Translations under genes and position numbers: made by a program | Shown: piece after piece, positions 13,914-25,803 of the stretch | Numbering within the stretch: position 1 is the stretch's first letter | Layout: the number at the start of each line of letters is the position of its first letter | NCBI GenBank assembly: GCA_021234155.1 | Contig: JAJEKV010000008.1 | Span: forward strand, 12,222,438-12,286,437 | DNA: 64,000 nucleotides | Reading direction: 5' to 3' | Source: Isoetes taiwanensis | Lineage: Eukaryota; Streptophyta; Lycopodiopsida; Isoetales; Isoetaceae | The notes under the pieces: generated by a model | Told to the model about the DNA's origin: nothing | Database searches by the model: none | What the model saw: only the letters and a program-made list of their open reading frames with translations

Positions 13914-16900
13914 TGCCGTGAAAAAACAATTTGGCACGCCCATAAAAATGCGAAGAAGGCTTTCATGAATTAATACCTTTTTATGCAGATTACTAATGCT
14001 TCCAAAAGAAAATTATACAAGAAGCTTCGCAGATGTAATGATTTAGATGAAAAACCATCTCTGCATCATGTTCCTAACAAATCCAAATACAATGTGCCTA
14101 AGTATATTAGCAAACACATGGTAGACATCTTCAATGCCGCCACACTTCACATGCATGTTTAGAGAACATTTCTAAAAGAAAACTGGGGTGAATGCAGCAT
14201 TGACACTATGAACCCACTTCGTCCAGCAGGTAAGGGCTCATTTTTATATACCACCGCAAGATTTAGACACAAGCAATATGGTATTCCACTCTTTTGAATT
14301 CCTATCTATCACCCCCAATACACCCAATGCCTCTTTGCAATTGCACGCCTATATAAAAAGATCTTCCAAATGGTATTACCGCATCAGTAGTTATATGTTG
14401 TCGCTAAAAAGACCGTATACCTTTCATAGAAGTATAAATCGCTACCATTGTGCCTCTAAGCCAGACGCGATAACTATGTTTCCATACAAAAATTTATACA
14501 GTTAAGAACTAAATGCACCTCCATAATCTCAGCCTTTGAAGCAAAAATTGCTATTGATCTCGCCGTAGTTTTCTCCATAAGAGAATTCAGTATCCAAAAT
14601 AAGAATGGCAAGAGTTCAATATAACATAGCAATTGTAAGTTGATTTGATACTATTACCTGCGTTCTAAAATACGCAAAGATAAATGAGGTTGACAAAATG
14701 AAAGAAGCAAAAAAACAAAAGCTAGGAAAGCAGGAGATAGCATTATTTGCCAAAAAAGAAAAGCACAAAAGTAGCTAAATTATATCGATGTATAAAGAAG
14801 TCAAACTAAGGGTTTTTACCTTCAAATGATGGGATTTCTCTGGAGACCTCATAGAGTAAGAATGCATATCTTTTATTGTCCTATAGATGAAGCGATGATG
14901 TCTTCCATAGCCAAATCCAGTCTATAGCCCAAATGTTTTTTGGATCCAGACAAAATACATGATAGGAATCGCAAACTAAAAGATAATTAAATCGCCTCCA
15001 ATCCAAATTTTACCAGATGATCCAGACAAGAAAAATATGAGAATCAGAAGCAAAGATTTGCTAGCCCCACCTCATTAAAGAAATGAGCAACATCATCAAG
15101 GCATTAAATCATTGTCAGCTTTCTAAATCCGCGCTGGCATTATTCCACTTTTTAATCTGCCTAGATCAAAAGCCCCAATTATGGAACTTTCTCTGCACCT
15201 TCCACCCAAAATCGATGACTAAGAGTTTGCCCTTGCTTTTGATCACACGGCTTAGGGGCATGGTTCATGCCCCATGCATGCCCCTCCCATGAGCCATGTA
15301 TGCCCCCCATGAGCTGGCCGCATCTCGACCGTTTCCTTTTCGAATGGATGGGTAGGATTAAGATGCCTATTCATGGGCATGCATTGATAGGGGTATGTAT
15401 GAAACCCTATATCTTAATAACATTATATATACAAGAAATTTATCGTGGCAGCCTTGTTCTTTTGGTACACCATATGTGTAAGAGATATTTCAGCATATAT
15501 ATTGATGGTAAATATATATGCAGCCTGACACATCAGAAGTAGTAGTAGCAAGGACATACTTGTTCAGATTGCAATATTAAAATGTTGCATGTGGGAGTGC
15601 ATATCATCGCCAGAGCAAAGATATGCAAGTGAGATTGGAAAAATGAGCAAGGTTAGTTATAGACAATGCATTGCAGATCTTTCATAAACCAACACATGTG
15701 CATACCGTGTCTTACATATACAAAATGTTTCTTCTTTGGACTTGGTTGCTACTTCCAACTAGCAAAGCCTTGCATTAACTTACTATTGTGGTCAAATTCT
15801 GTCAATATAGGGAAATAAAAACTAGAATGGCAACTCAAAAGCAAAATTGAAAGATAAGTTCAAACTATTTCTTAAAAACTTAACTCAAATCAATTTTTTT
15901 TGAAGCATGCCAATAGTACCACAACCTTCATCAAAGACATGACTTAACATTAAACTACCCTGAGGAGTTCTCATCATAAGGGTAAGTAGCGTAAGCTACA
16001 GAAGGATCATGATAAACACAGCCATACAATTATGTATGAGATTTTATTTCCATTTGGGAGGTAGGGAGTGAATAAAATGTAATGGGACTTTTTTATTGTC
16101 CACGGTATCAATTCTACCATGGGACTCAAACAAAAGAGAGTGCATGTATTACCGTCGTGATTAAAACCTCCGCCGGCGTTTTTGAGGGAAAAACCTAGCT
16201 AGCATTAAGTATGTTGGTATTAATCAGACAATTAGAGAGACAGTTTTAATATCAGTTCCCGAGGACACAATCGAGTCCGCGGTATCCATAACCTCCCCTC
16301 GAGGTATGACCCTGTAACAAGCCTACTCAACGCCAGACTCAATAACCTACAACGGCCGCTGCACTAGTAATCTAACATACCACGATATGGGCAACGCCAA
16401 GTGTATTTGGAGTGGGCATGACATTCATCTTCAATGGCACCTCGTGGCAACATTGGCAAAGCTCTTCTCCCGTGGCTTCCCGAGCTCAACGCCTGTCTCA
16501 ATGCAGAGACGATGTGCACCCGTATAATGGAGGCTATAAGTCTCAAGACTTCTTCATGGGCGTATAGATGTACAAGTATCGTGTGGGCCTCGTGAGCCTA
16601 GTGGATTGGACTTGTCGGGCCGGAGAAGGCTGCCAAATTTTAATAAAGGCCAGAGTATCCGTGATCCCAGAAGCTATGGAAGGAAAGTAGCATCTAGGTA
16701 CAACTTAAGTGCATTGTGATCCTTCTTTGTCCCAGAGCATACGTGATTTTACGTTCGCCCACCCCAACGGAGAATCCACTGAGCTTGCTTGTCCTTCCAG
16801 CAGCTTTAAGGCATTGGGGACTATGGCCAAAGCAAGGTGAAAACGCGGTATCACCCATAGCTTACTCACCTTCGAAGTAAATACATGCTCCACAATAGCC

Positions 16901-19130
16901 CAAGGGATAAAACGCCTTTCCGAGTAGGATCCGGTATGGAATCGCGGACTTCACCTCAAGGGTTTGTGCCAAGAAGGCTTCGCACTCCGCCGAGGTCATT
17001 CTGTGTGTTAAGGGATATCACCGACCACACCTCTCGCCTCTACAAGAGGACCGCCTACCAAGGCCCTAAAACAAGTGTGATCAGGCCCTGCATACAACTC
17101 GGCCAGGGCTTGTTCGCATGGCATATACGCTTTCCAACCCGCCGTGACCCGCAACCCGGGATGGCGCGATCCTGGTGGTGGTGCGTAGAATCCCAACCAA
17201 AGGCTCCGAGCCACCTCTACATCTTTGGTCCCCGGTAAGTGAATGAGGGAAGACTTGGCTGACGCGATGACTAAAACTAGCGTTATCTCTAGTTTTGGCC
17301 CTCGCATGCTGAATCCCAAGAAAAGTGTCAAGAGACAAAGCGATGTTGCATATCCCTTCCAGGCCGTGCGTTGATGTCAGCCACATGAGCGCCGTGATTG
17401 TGTGATGCATGAGATGGGTACCTGACCTCCGTGTTTTAAAGTCAATCTTCCAAATTGGTCGATATATAGGCCAAAGAGTGTGGCGAGAGGGGCAACACCC
17501 ATTTGCGACTCCCAATAATATCATTACCGCTGTCCGATGATGCGGATACGGTCCGAAAGCATGCCTCAGAGTAGCTCGGTGGTATTGCACCGGTAAGTCA
17601 AGGGGATCCCACCCGCCTAATCTGTCCCATAACTTGGTCCCGGCAATCGCGGTCGGTGCTTACAAATCCACAAAACAACAAGCATGCGTTTTGTTGGCGG
17701 ACTCTCATGCATCCTCAATAAGTGTGTGTATAGTGTGAAGATGATCAATGGTGGGAATGCCCGGCCGAAGCTCTGCTGTGTGAGAGTCAGACATCCGCCT
17801 CCTCTCTCACTATATATATATATTGTCACTGGGCTGAAGCCAAAGGATGGCAACAATGCTTTTGGGTAAAAGAGAGAGTCACCATAATAGTACGATAGTT
17901 GGTCGGACATTGAGGGTCCGCTTTGTATATGGTCAGCTAAACTCTACTAGTGGTCCATCATGGAGCCTCTTGCAATGCTTTTATTGAGATGAAAATGTAC
18001 AAAGGGAGATCATTAGCCATTGCTCACTATGGCATACTAATATCGTGAGATTCAAAGAGGCAAGTTGAATGATCGTTACAATGCCTGGAAATATAGAATG
18101 TAGTATAATTTTATATAGATTCTATGTTCAGTGCAATTTGTGTTCCCTTCTCATTAACATATATGAGCTGGAAATTGCTTTGTCTGCTTCACGTTATGTT
18201 GACATCAACTCTCCTAGCCATAATAGTATCGCTTTTGCCATCCACTTCCATGAAACTGTGTGTATTTCAACACGGCCTCAATGAAGGATGCTTATAATTA
18301 AACTTTACCAAGTAGATATACATCGAGATTTGAACAAACTCGAAAGAAACTACGAAACATATACTGCAAGCAAAGGGCCTAATAATACCTACTATGAGAA
18401 ACACCCAAAGAAACTCCGATCGTGACTAAATGTGTTATTATCACAGGTTCCAATACCTACAATATAGCAACGTTTATTTCTAGTAAGCGTCTAAAACTAC
18501 CAATCTGTCAAGCACTTCAAATTAAGAACCAAAAGTCTTGTAAAACTTCTGATAAAACAAAGTTCTTATTGTCAATCAGTCTTATCATCAAAACTCGTGG
18601 TTCCGGCCCCCTCAGAAATGCTATACAGCATTTGATCGTGCAAGAAATATATTCGGCCCAAAGATATGTTGAGCCTTTTAAAGCCTCGACCAAATGCCCA
18701 TCTTCTCGCTTATAGATAAGTACCTTCTACTATATAGTTAGGACATGGCAAATTCGATCTTTACATTAGCAATATCGACGGATTGACAGAATAGAGCTCT
18801 CGAATGTCAGAGACTCGATCCTTGTTGGAGAAGAATTATGTGGGTGAGATTGCCGAACCATAATTCTAGCGACTCCAAAATTTGGTTTCCTCGTTAGCAA
18901 CCAGAGCACCGCCATTGTCGAGCACAACACACCATCATGCATCGCTCGCCAGGATATATAGTTTCAAATAATACGCGGCAGTAAATAATCGCGAATACAT
19001 TGCCGCATCTAAAATATTGTAAGGGGACATGTAAAAAGGAAAATTACAAAATGCTTTTATATCTAATCTAACTTTATTTATTTTATTTTATTTTATTTTT
19101 ATTATTTTTTTTTTTCTACTCTATATCTAA
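13914..19130. other. Decayed intergenic DNA
   Basis: The longest frame is 169 codons on the minus strand at 17081-17590. It and the overlapping plus frame at 16885-17238 show no domain I recognise. The GC content of about 16880-17640 is higher than its surroundings, so this may be the coding part of an old transposon of unknown class. A purine-rich stretch lies at 14690-14770 and a TTTTA microsatellite at about 19068-19115, just before the tandem array. No RNA genes were seen. Confidence 0.4.
19068..19116. repeat. TTTTA microsatellite bordering the array
   Basis: Repeated TTTA/TTTTA units followed by a run of T. It marks the left border of the macrosatellite array. Confidence 0.7.
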
Positions 19131-20475
19131 CATATATATGTTCTATGTTTGTCAGCGGCTATCCAACCGTCTGCTCGGGATCCCATGGCTCACACGCTTT
19201 GGGACACATCCTAACGCCCGTGATGGCTTCTGGGGAGTTTATATACACCAGATAGACGCCGTATCCTACTCGTCCAAAGTTGATCTGATCCTGATCGCCG
19301 ACCCGAGATCCTACTACCAAGTTGCTTTGGGACACATCCTACGCACATGGCTTTGGGAATAATCGACCTACGGTCCAGTTGATTCGATCCCCATCAAGCC
19401 ATCCGTAATCTTACTACCACGGGCTTGCTAAGTACATATCCTATGGTGCACATGACTTTGGGAATTATATGTAATAGATCCTATGGCTCATGTTAAGTGC
19501 GGAGATCTCACTCCTTGATCGAGTCCAAGATCCTACGCCCCAGTCCTCAGGGAAAAGGCTTTTTAAAATTTTTATGTTGTGTGGGCATTCAACCCTGCCA
19601 TTGATCCCCAACCCCCATTCCAACCACTAGACTAAAGATAATTCCATGAACATTTTATGTTTCAAATATACTTCCTATGGCATATTCCATTAAGATAAAA
19701 TAGACTATAACGCTCTAAATTTTAGTTCAAGAAGCGTTCTAGAAATTGCTCTCGATAGCTCTAGAAAGTTCTAGAATCTCTAGAAAGTTCTAACATAAGA
19801 GAATCTTAGTGGGGGTCTAAGAAAATCTTCCGTAAAAGTTCCAAATTGTTCTAATAAGTTTGGAATGTTCTAGAATGTAGGGAATCTACTTATGAATGTA
19901 AGGAAAATCTAGGGAAATACTCTTAAAGTTCTAGAATATACTGAAGTCTTAGAATGTTCCGTAAAGTCTTAGAATGTTCTTAAAAGTTCTAGAATGTAAA
20001 GGAATCCGTATTAATCTAATAGAATGTAAGAAAATCTTATAAAATGTAAGAGTAATCTTAGGAAAATATTTATGCCTAAGGGAATCTCTAAAATTTAGGG
20101 ATCTAAAGGAATCTTCATGAAATCTAAGGAATCTAAGAAAATGTTGAGAAATCTGTAGTATCTATGGAATCTTTATAGAATCTCTTTGAATCTCATGTAA
20201 TGTAAGGGAACCTAGGGCAATCTCTATAAAATCTAAATGAATCTACAGAATCTATGATCTCTACAGAATCTTGAGACCTAGTGGAAATCTAATGGAATCT
20301 AGAGGGAATCTTATAAAATTTAGAGAAATGCTCACTTAACCTCTAAGAGAACTCGTAGAATTTTAGAGAATCTATGAATTTAGAGTATCCTCAAGAGACT
20401 TCTTTTTACAAGAACTTGCACGAGGAACATGCTAAACTCTAACACGCACTGCAGGACGATTAAATTTTCATAATC
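19131..20475. repeat. Macrosatellite unit 1 (type A)
   Basis: First unit of the tandem array. It begins with the 'TATATATGTTC...GTTTGTC' start shared by the other units, then a block rich in GATCCTACGG words, then 'AAAAGGCTTTTTAAAATTTTT', a degenerate tRNA-like box, a conserved stretch ending near 'AAGATAAAATAGA', and a long TCTAGAA/AATCTAAGG-rich block. It closes with the type A ending (TAGAATCTCTTTGAATCTC, then 'CCTCAAGAGA', 'GAACTTGCACG'). It is more diverged than units 4 and 5, with small insertions in the HSE-like block. Confidence 0.8.
19580..19632 (-). repeat. tRNA-like Pol III promoter module, unit 1 (degenerate)
   Basis: Minus strand: an A-box-like 'TAGTCTAGTGGTTGGAATG' and a damaged B box ('GGGTTGAATGCC') at tRNA-like spacing. 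Position in the unit is the same as in the other four copies. Confidence 0.55.
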
Positions 20476-21930
20476 ATATATGTTCTTATGTTTGTCGCGC
20501 TTTATCCCAATCGGGTCTGCCGAGATCCTAACAATTTACCACGTGTATTTTTGGGACGATCCTACTACCGTATGGTTTGGGATTCTATATATATTCTATA
20601 TGACGCATCCTATGGTCCAGTTGATTTGATCCCGATCGTTTGGGCTTGAGATCCTACTTACCACGTTGCTTGGGACGATCCTACTTTATGGCTTGGGAGT
20701 TTCTATATAGACTTTATGTAATCATCCTACGGCCCAGTTGCTCTTGATCCTGATCGCCGCATCCGGTGATCCTACGGCTCACGTTGTTAAGTACATATCT
20801 TACGGTCCACATGGCTTTGGAATTATATGTAATAGATCCTACGGCCATATTGCTTTTTATATATGGTAAGCATCTTTGATCGTTGATCGAGTCTAAGATC
20901 CTAAGGCTCATGTTGAATGCTCGTCTTTAAGGAAAGGCTTCTAAAATTTCTTTATGTTATTGGGAGATTTAAACCCCGACCTCAACCCCCAAACCCCCAC
21001 TCTAACCATTAGACCAAGCATTAATTCTATGAATGATTTATGTTTCAAATATACTTATGGGTACTGTTCTAATTAAGATAAATAGAATATAAATATCTCT
21101 AGGATAGTTCTAGAATGCCTTGGAGGCTCTAGGAAAGTTGTAGGCACCCTCAGAATGTCGAAAGTTCCTAATATTCAGAATGTTTGGAATATAAGAGAAT
21201 CTAGGGAATTTAAGAGAATCCTTCCGTAAAGTCCCAAATTGTTCTAATAAGTTCTAGGAATGTAGGGAATTTTCCAAAATGTAAGGGATAGGAAAATACT
21301 TCCAGAAAGTTCTAGGATGTTTTGAAAAGTTTTTCCCTGCATCGCCCGTGAAAAAGTTCTAGAATGTCTAGAAATTTCTAGAATGTAAGAGAGAATCCGT
21401 GAGAATTAAAGGGAATATAAGGAAATCTCTCATAAATTGTAAGAGAATGTAGGAAAATATTTACAAGTTCAATGGAACTTCTTAAAATCTAGTTGAATCT
21501 AAGGAATCTTCATAATATCTATGGGAATCCAAGAAAATCTTGGATGTCTTTAGAGTTTTTTTAAGGTTTTGCAAAGAGCCACAACAGAATGTTCTAAAAT
21601 GCTCATAATAAAGGTGTACAATATAAATCTTGAAAAAATAAAACCCAGATGCTCAGGGCAAGCTTGAGTCTAAAATAGAAAGTGTTTTAGAAATAAGCTG
21701 CATTGCATCCAAAATAGATTATTTTAGCACTTAAAATGCCCAAGTGGGTAAGCACTCAATCAAAATAGAAAAATTCTAAGAATCTAGGGAATCTTCATGA
21801 TGTTAAATATAGCATATAGAATGTTGAAGAATATAGAGGAATGACAGAATCTCAGAATCGTTGGTTATCTAGAGCACGACAGTACCTTGCACCGTGAAGA
21901 ACGCTAAGCAAACCGGAACAATGCACCGCA
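20476..21930. repeat. Macrosatellite unit 2 (type B)
   Basis: It shares the start, the GATCCTACGG block, the tRNA-like box and the TCTAGAA block with the other units. It then has the type B second half: 'TTTTGCAAAGAGCCACAAC', 'AAAGGTGTACAATATAAATC', 'GATGCTCAGG', and 'CGTTGGTTATCTAGAGCACG'. This half is shared only with unit 4. It ends near 'ACCTTGCACCG'. Confidence 0.8.
20958..21016 (-). repeat. tRNA-like Pol III promoter module, unit 2 (degenerate)
   Basis: Minus strand: 'TGGTCTAATGGTTAGAGTG' as A box, and a changed B box ('GGGTTTAAATCTC'). Confidence 0.55.
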
Positions 21931-22435
21931 ATAAAACCTACCTCCAACCTAAGGCAAAAGTGGAACCCTAGATAGCAATGGGACAGAGGATCCCTATGCC
22001 TAGGGATCCCCTGCCAACTGTACTCAAAAATTAGCAAGACAAATGAGAAATAATTTATGCCTCGAAGTTCTCTTTGTAGAATTATGAGGACCCCGAGTCC
22101 TCGGAAATACTCCAAATTTCAATGACTCGGCTAAGTACCGGTGTATCTCCATAGCACCATTGGCAGATTACTATAAAATCCATGAACAAGGTTAAACTTC
22201 AAGATCAGAATAGCTTCTGAGACCAAATTTAGGATGCTTGGATGAACTCCATTCTTAATATATGCCGCGTAATTGCTAATTACTTTAGAAGTCTCTAAGG
22301 CAAATCTTGACTAATGGCTATGGTTTGCTAGTAGTAGACTTTTTATATGAACGTACTTACCCTCATAATATAAGACCTTAGGAGGAATTTGAAAACCTTG
22401 TATATATGTCCTTATACTATTCTCCTAAATCGCAC
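21931..22435. other. Non-array interruption between units 2 and 3
   Basis: About 500 bp without the array's words separates the end of unit 2 from the GATCC block of unit 3, whose first part is missing. Neither an inserted element with clear ends nor a gene is visible; the 87-codon minus frame has no domain. Units 3, 4 and 5 join directly, so this is an insertion or a deletion junction. Confidence 0.55.
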
Positions 22436-23765
22436 TGCTGATCCGGTGATCCTACTACCACGGCTTTGGGACGATCCCACGTCCGCATGGCTGGGAGTTT
22501 GTGTATAGACTATATGTGTTTATCCTATCAGTCCAGCTGATTTGATCCTCATCAAGTTTGGCCCGAGATCCTACTGGCCACATTAAGCTTTGGGACACAC
22601 ATCCCACGCAAGGCACATGGCTTTGGGAATTATATGTAATCGATCCTATGGTCCAGTTGTTCTTGATCTTGATCTTGATCAAGCCGACCAAGATCCTACC
22701 GCTCATGCTGCTTTTTAGATTTCACACATGGCACTTATCTCTCTTGACGTCCAAGATCCTACTACCACGCTGAATGCCTATCCTTTGCTGAAAAGGCTTT
22801 TTAAAAATTTTTATGTTAAAGTGGGATTTTGAACCCGTCATTGACCCCCCATTCTAAATCCACTCAGACCAAGCATTAATTCTATGAATAATTTATGTTT
22901 CAAATATACTTATGGGTAAATAATCCAATTAAGATAAATGGAGTATAAATATCTACTAGTTCAAAAGAGTTCTAAATGTTCGAAGGCTCTTAGAAAGTTC
23001 TAGAATCTTCTAGAAAGTTCCAAAATATTCTGTGTACCCTCTAGAACATAATCTGGGAATCTATGAAAATTCTTCCAAAGTTTCAAATTGCTCCCCTAAT
23101 AGGTTCTAGAATGTCTGAGAATGCAGGGAATCCATGGGAAGGTAAGAGAATCTAGGAAATACTTCCAGAAAGTTCTAGGATATTTTGAAAGTCCTGTATC
23201 GCCTGCAAAGTCTTAATGTTCCAAAGCCTTAGAATGTCTCTTAAAAAGTTCTAGAATGTAAAGGAATCCTGTGAGAGTCTAATGGAATCTAAGAAAATCT
23301 TACAAAATGTGAGAGAATCTAGGAAAATATTTATGTGCTTCCCCATGGCTTTTTAAAATCTAGGGGATCTAAGGGAATCTTCATAAAATCTAAGGCAATC
23401 TAGGAAAATGTTGATGAAATCTTAGAGTATCTAAGGGAATTTTTATAGAATCTCTTTGAATCTCATATAATGTAAGGGAACCTAAGGCAATCTATAAAAT
23501 CTAAAGGGATCTAAGGGAATCTAAGGGGATCGTCATAGAATCTTGGAGAATCTACGGAAATCTAATGGAATCTAGAGGGAATCTTATAAAATTTAGAGGA
23601 ATCTCCACGAAACCTCCAAGAGAACCTTGGTAGAATCTTAGAGAATCTATGAATTTAGAGTATTCTCAAGACATTCTTTTAGAATGTAGGGCACGACAAG
23701 AACTTGCAGCATAGGAACATGCTAAAACTCGAACATGCACCGTAGGACGCATTAATATCTACTCT
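22436..23765. repeat. Macrosatellite unit 3 (type A, start missing)
   Basis: It lacks the 'TGTTCTTATGTTTGTCGCGC' start and begins inside the GATCCTACGG block. The rest follows type A through 'AGAATCTCTTTGAATCTC', 'CCTCCAAGAGAACC' and 'AACATGCACCGTAGGACGC'. Confidence 0.8.
22820..22872 (-). repeat. tRNA-like Pol III promoter module, unit 3 (degenerate)
   Basis: Minus strand: A-box region 'TGGTCTGAGTGG' carries an insertion, and the B box reads 'GGGTTCAAAATCCC', one base longer than the consensus. Confidence 0.55.
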
Positions 23766-24053
23766 ATATATGTTCTTATGTTTGTCGCGCTTATCCGACC
23801 GTCCGTTCGAGATCCGACGACTCACGTGGCTTTGGGATGTATCCTACGGCCCAGATGGCTTGGGCGTTTATATATAATCCGTATAGACGCGATCCTACGG
23901 TCTAGGTTGATCTGATCCTGACCGCCGGTCCGAGATCCTATGGCTCACGTTGCTTGGGGACGGTGCACATGGCTTTGGGAATTATATGTAATCGATCTTA
24001 CGGTCTAGGTTACAAATTTTAAGGAAAGGCTTTTAAAAATTTTTATGTTATTG

Positions 24054-24112
24054 GGGGGATTCGAACCCTGATCATTAACCCCCTAGCCCCCCATTCTAAC
24101 CATTAGACCAAG
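24054..24112 (-). repeat. tRNA-like Pol III promoter module, unit 4 (intact boxes)
   Basis: Minus strand: A box 'TGGTCTAATGGTTAGAATG' and a perfect B box GGTTCGAATCC about 25 bases further on. The box sequences and spacing are those of a tRNA gene or tRNA-derived SINE. No acceptor stem pairs on either side, so it is not a working tRNA gene. Confidence 0.7.
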
Positions 24113-24188
24113 CATTAACTCTATGAATAATTTATGTTTCAAATATACTTAAGGGTAACATTCAAATTAAGATAAAATAGAATATAAC

Positions 24189-24275
24189 ATTCTAGATAGT
24201 TCAAGAAAGTTCTAGAATGTTCTGGAGGCTCTAGGAAGTTCTAAAATCTTCTAGAATGTTCTAGAAAGTTTCAGA
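24189..24275. promoter_or_regulatory. Heat-shock-element-like TTCnnGAA series, unit 4
   Basis: Alternating TTC and GAA triplets every 5 bp (TTCaaGAAagTTCtaGAA, later TTCtaGAAtgTTCtaGAA), broken by one phase slip in the middle. It matches the HSF-binding consensus nTTCnnGAAnnTTCn. Whether any factor binds is unknown. Confidence 0.5.
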
Positions 24276-25589
24276 ATTCTAAAATGTCTTGGAATATAAG
24301 AGAATCTAGGGGGAATCTAAGAGAATCCTTCCAGAAAGTCCCAAATTGTTCTAATAAGTTCTAGAATGTAGGGGAATCTTCGGGAATGTAAGGAAATAGG
24401 GAAATACTTCAGAAAGTTCTAGGATGTTTTGAAAGTTTCAGAATGTTCTAGAAATTTCTAGAATGAGGGAATCTAAGGAAATCTCATAAATGGTAAGGGA
24501 ATCTAGGAAGATATTTACAAGTCTAAGGGAATCTCTTAAAATCTAGTTGAATCTAAGAGAATCTTCATAATATCTAAGGGAATCTAAGACAATCTTGATG
24601 AAATCTTAGAGTTTTTTTTAAGATTTTGCAAAGAGCCACAACAGAATGTTCTAAAATGTTTCATAATAAAGGTGTACAATATAAATCTTTAAAAAAAAAT
24701 GTTGTAGATGCTCAGGATAAGCGCCTCAGTCTAAAAATAGAAAGTATTTTAGAAATGTTGCACATATCCAAAATAGATTATTTTGGAAGGCTCTAAATGC
24801 TCATGGGTAAGCACCTCAATCAAAACTGAAAATTCTAAGAGAATCTAGGGGAATCTTCGTGAATGCTAAATATAGTACATAGAATGTTGAAGAATATAGA
24901 GGAATCATGAGAGAATCTCAGTAGAATCGTTGGTTATCTAGAGCACGACAGGGCCTTGCACCGTAAGAACATGCTAAAATTGGAACACGCACCGTAGGAC
25001 GTGTTAAATTTCTTGTTGTATATATGTTCTTATGTTTGTCGCGCTTATCCGACCGTCCGTTCGAGATCCGACGGCTCACGTGGCTTTGGGACGTATCCTA
25101 CGGCCCAGATGGCCTGGGAGTTTATATATAATTCGTATATTCGCGATCCTACGGTCCAGGTTGATCTGATCCTGACCGTCGGTCCGAGATCCTACGGTTC
25201 ACGTGGCTTTGGAGCATATCGTACGTCCCATATGGCTTGGGAGTTTGTTTGTAGCTTACATATAAGCGATCCTACGGTCCAGTTGATTTGATCCCGATGT
25301 TGGTCCGAGATCCTACGGCTCACGCGTTGCTTTGGGACACATCCTACGGTGCACACATAGCTTTGGGAATTATATGTAATCGATCCTCTGGTCCGGGTTG
25401 ATTCGATCCCGATGCGTCGATCCGGGATCTTACGGCCACGGGCTTGACACATATTCTACGATGCACATGACTTTGGGAATTATGGCTCATGTTGCGTGAG
25501 ATCTCGACCCTTGATCGGGTCCGAGATCCTACGACCCAAGTTGAATGCTCATCCCTTAGGGAAAAGGCTTTTAAAATTTTTATGTTATG

Positions 25590-25648
25590 TGAGGGATTCG
25601 GACCCCAGCCATTGACCCCCCAGCCCCCCATTCTAACCACTAGACCAA
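25590..25648 (-). repeat. tRNA-like Pol III promoter module, unit 5
   Basis: Minus strand: A box 'TGGTCTAGTGGTTAGAATG' is intact; the B box has one change (GGTCCGAATCC). Downstream on the minus strand come T- and A-rich runs. Confidence 0.65.
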
Positions 25649-25725
25649 GCATTAATTCTGTAAATAATTTGTGTTTCACATATACTTAAGGGTAATGTCC
25701 CATTAAGATAAAATAGACTATAACA

Positions 25726-25803
25726 TTCTAGCTAGTTCAAGAAGGTTCTAGAATGTTCTGGAAGGCTCTAGAAAGTTCTAGAATCTTCTAGAAAGTTCTA
25801 GAA
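25726..25803. promoter_or_regulatory. Heat-shock-element-like series of 16 pentamers, unit 5
   Basis: The 10-bp unit TTCnnGAAnn repeats without a phase slip over 78 bp: sixteen 5-bp modules, of which two depart from the consensus (a GCT and a CTC). Plant HSEs need three modules, so this is far longer than a normal promoter site. It is an internal part of the repeat unit, with no gene nearby, so a regulatory role is inference only. It could equally be a minisatellite whose core happens to be the palindrome TTCTAGAA. Confidence 0.55.

Larger units (their letters stand above)
23766..25017. repeat. Macrosatellite unit 4 (type B, well preserved)
   Basis: A clean start ('TGTTCTTATGTTTGTCGCGC' then 'ATCCGACCGTCCGTTCGAG') is followed by a shortened GATCCTACGG block, a perfect tRNA-like B box, the HSE-like block, and the type B second half ending 'GCACCGTAGGACGTG'. 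It is nearest in sequence to unit 5 in the shared first half. Confidence 0.85.

Noticed and set aside
17081-17590. A 169-codon minus-strand frame, among the longest in the window
   Set aside because: No domain, no homologue I recognise, and overlapping frames on both strands are also open in this GC-richer stretch.
24054-24112. A functional tRNA gene
   Set aside because: A and B boxes are present but there is no pairing acceptor stem or anticodon arm.
25001-25291. A 96-codon frame with a repeated RSYGSRGFG-like peptide
   Set aside because: The peptide repeat comes from the GATCCTACGG sub-repeat; other units do not keep the frame open.
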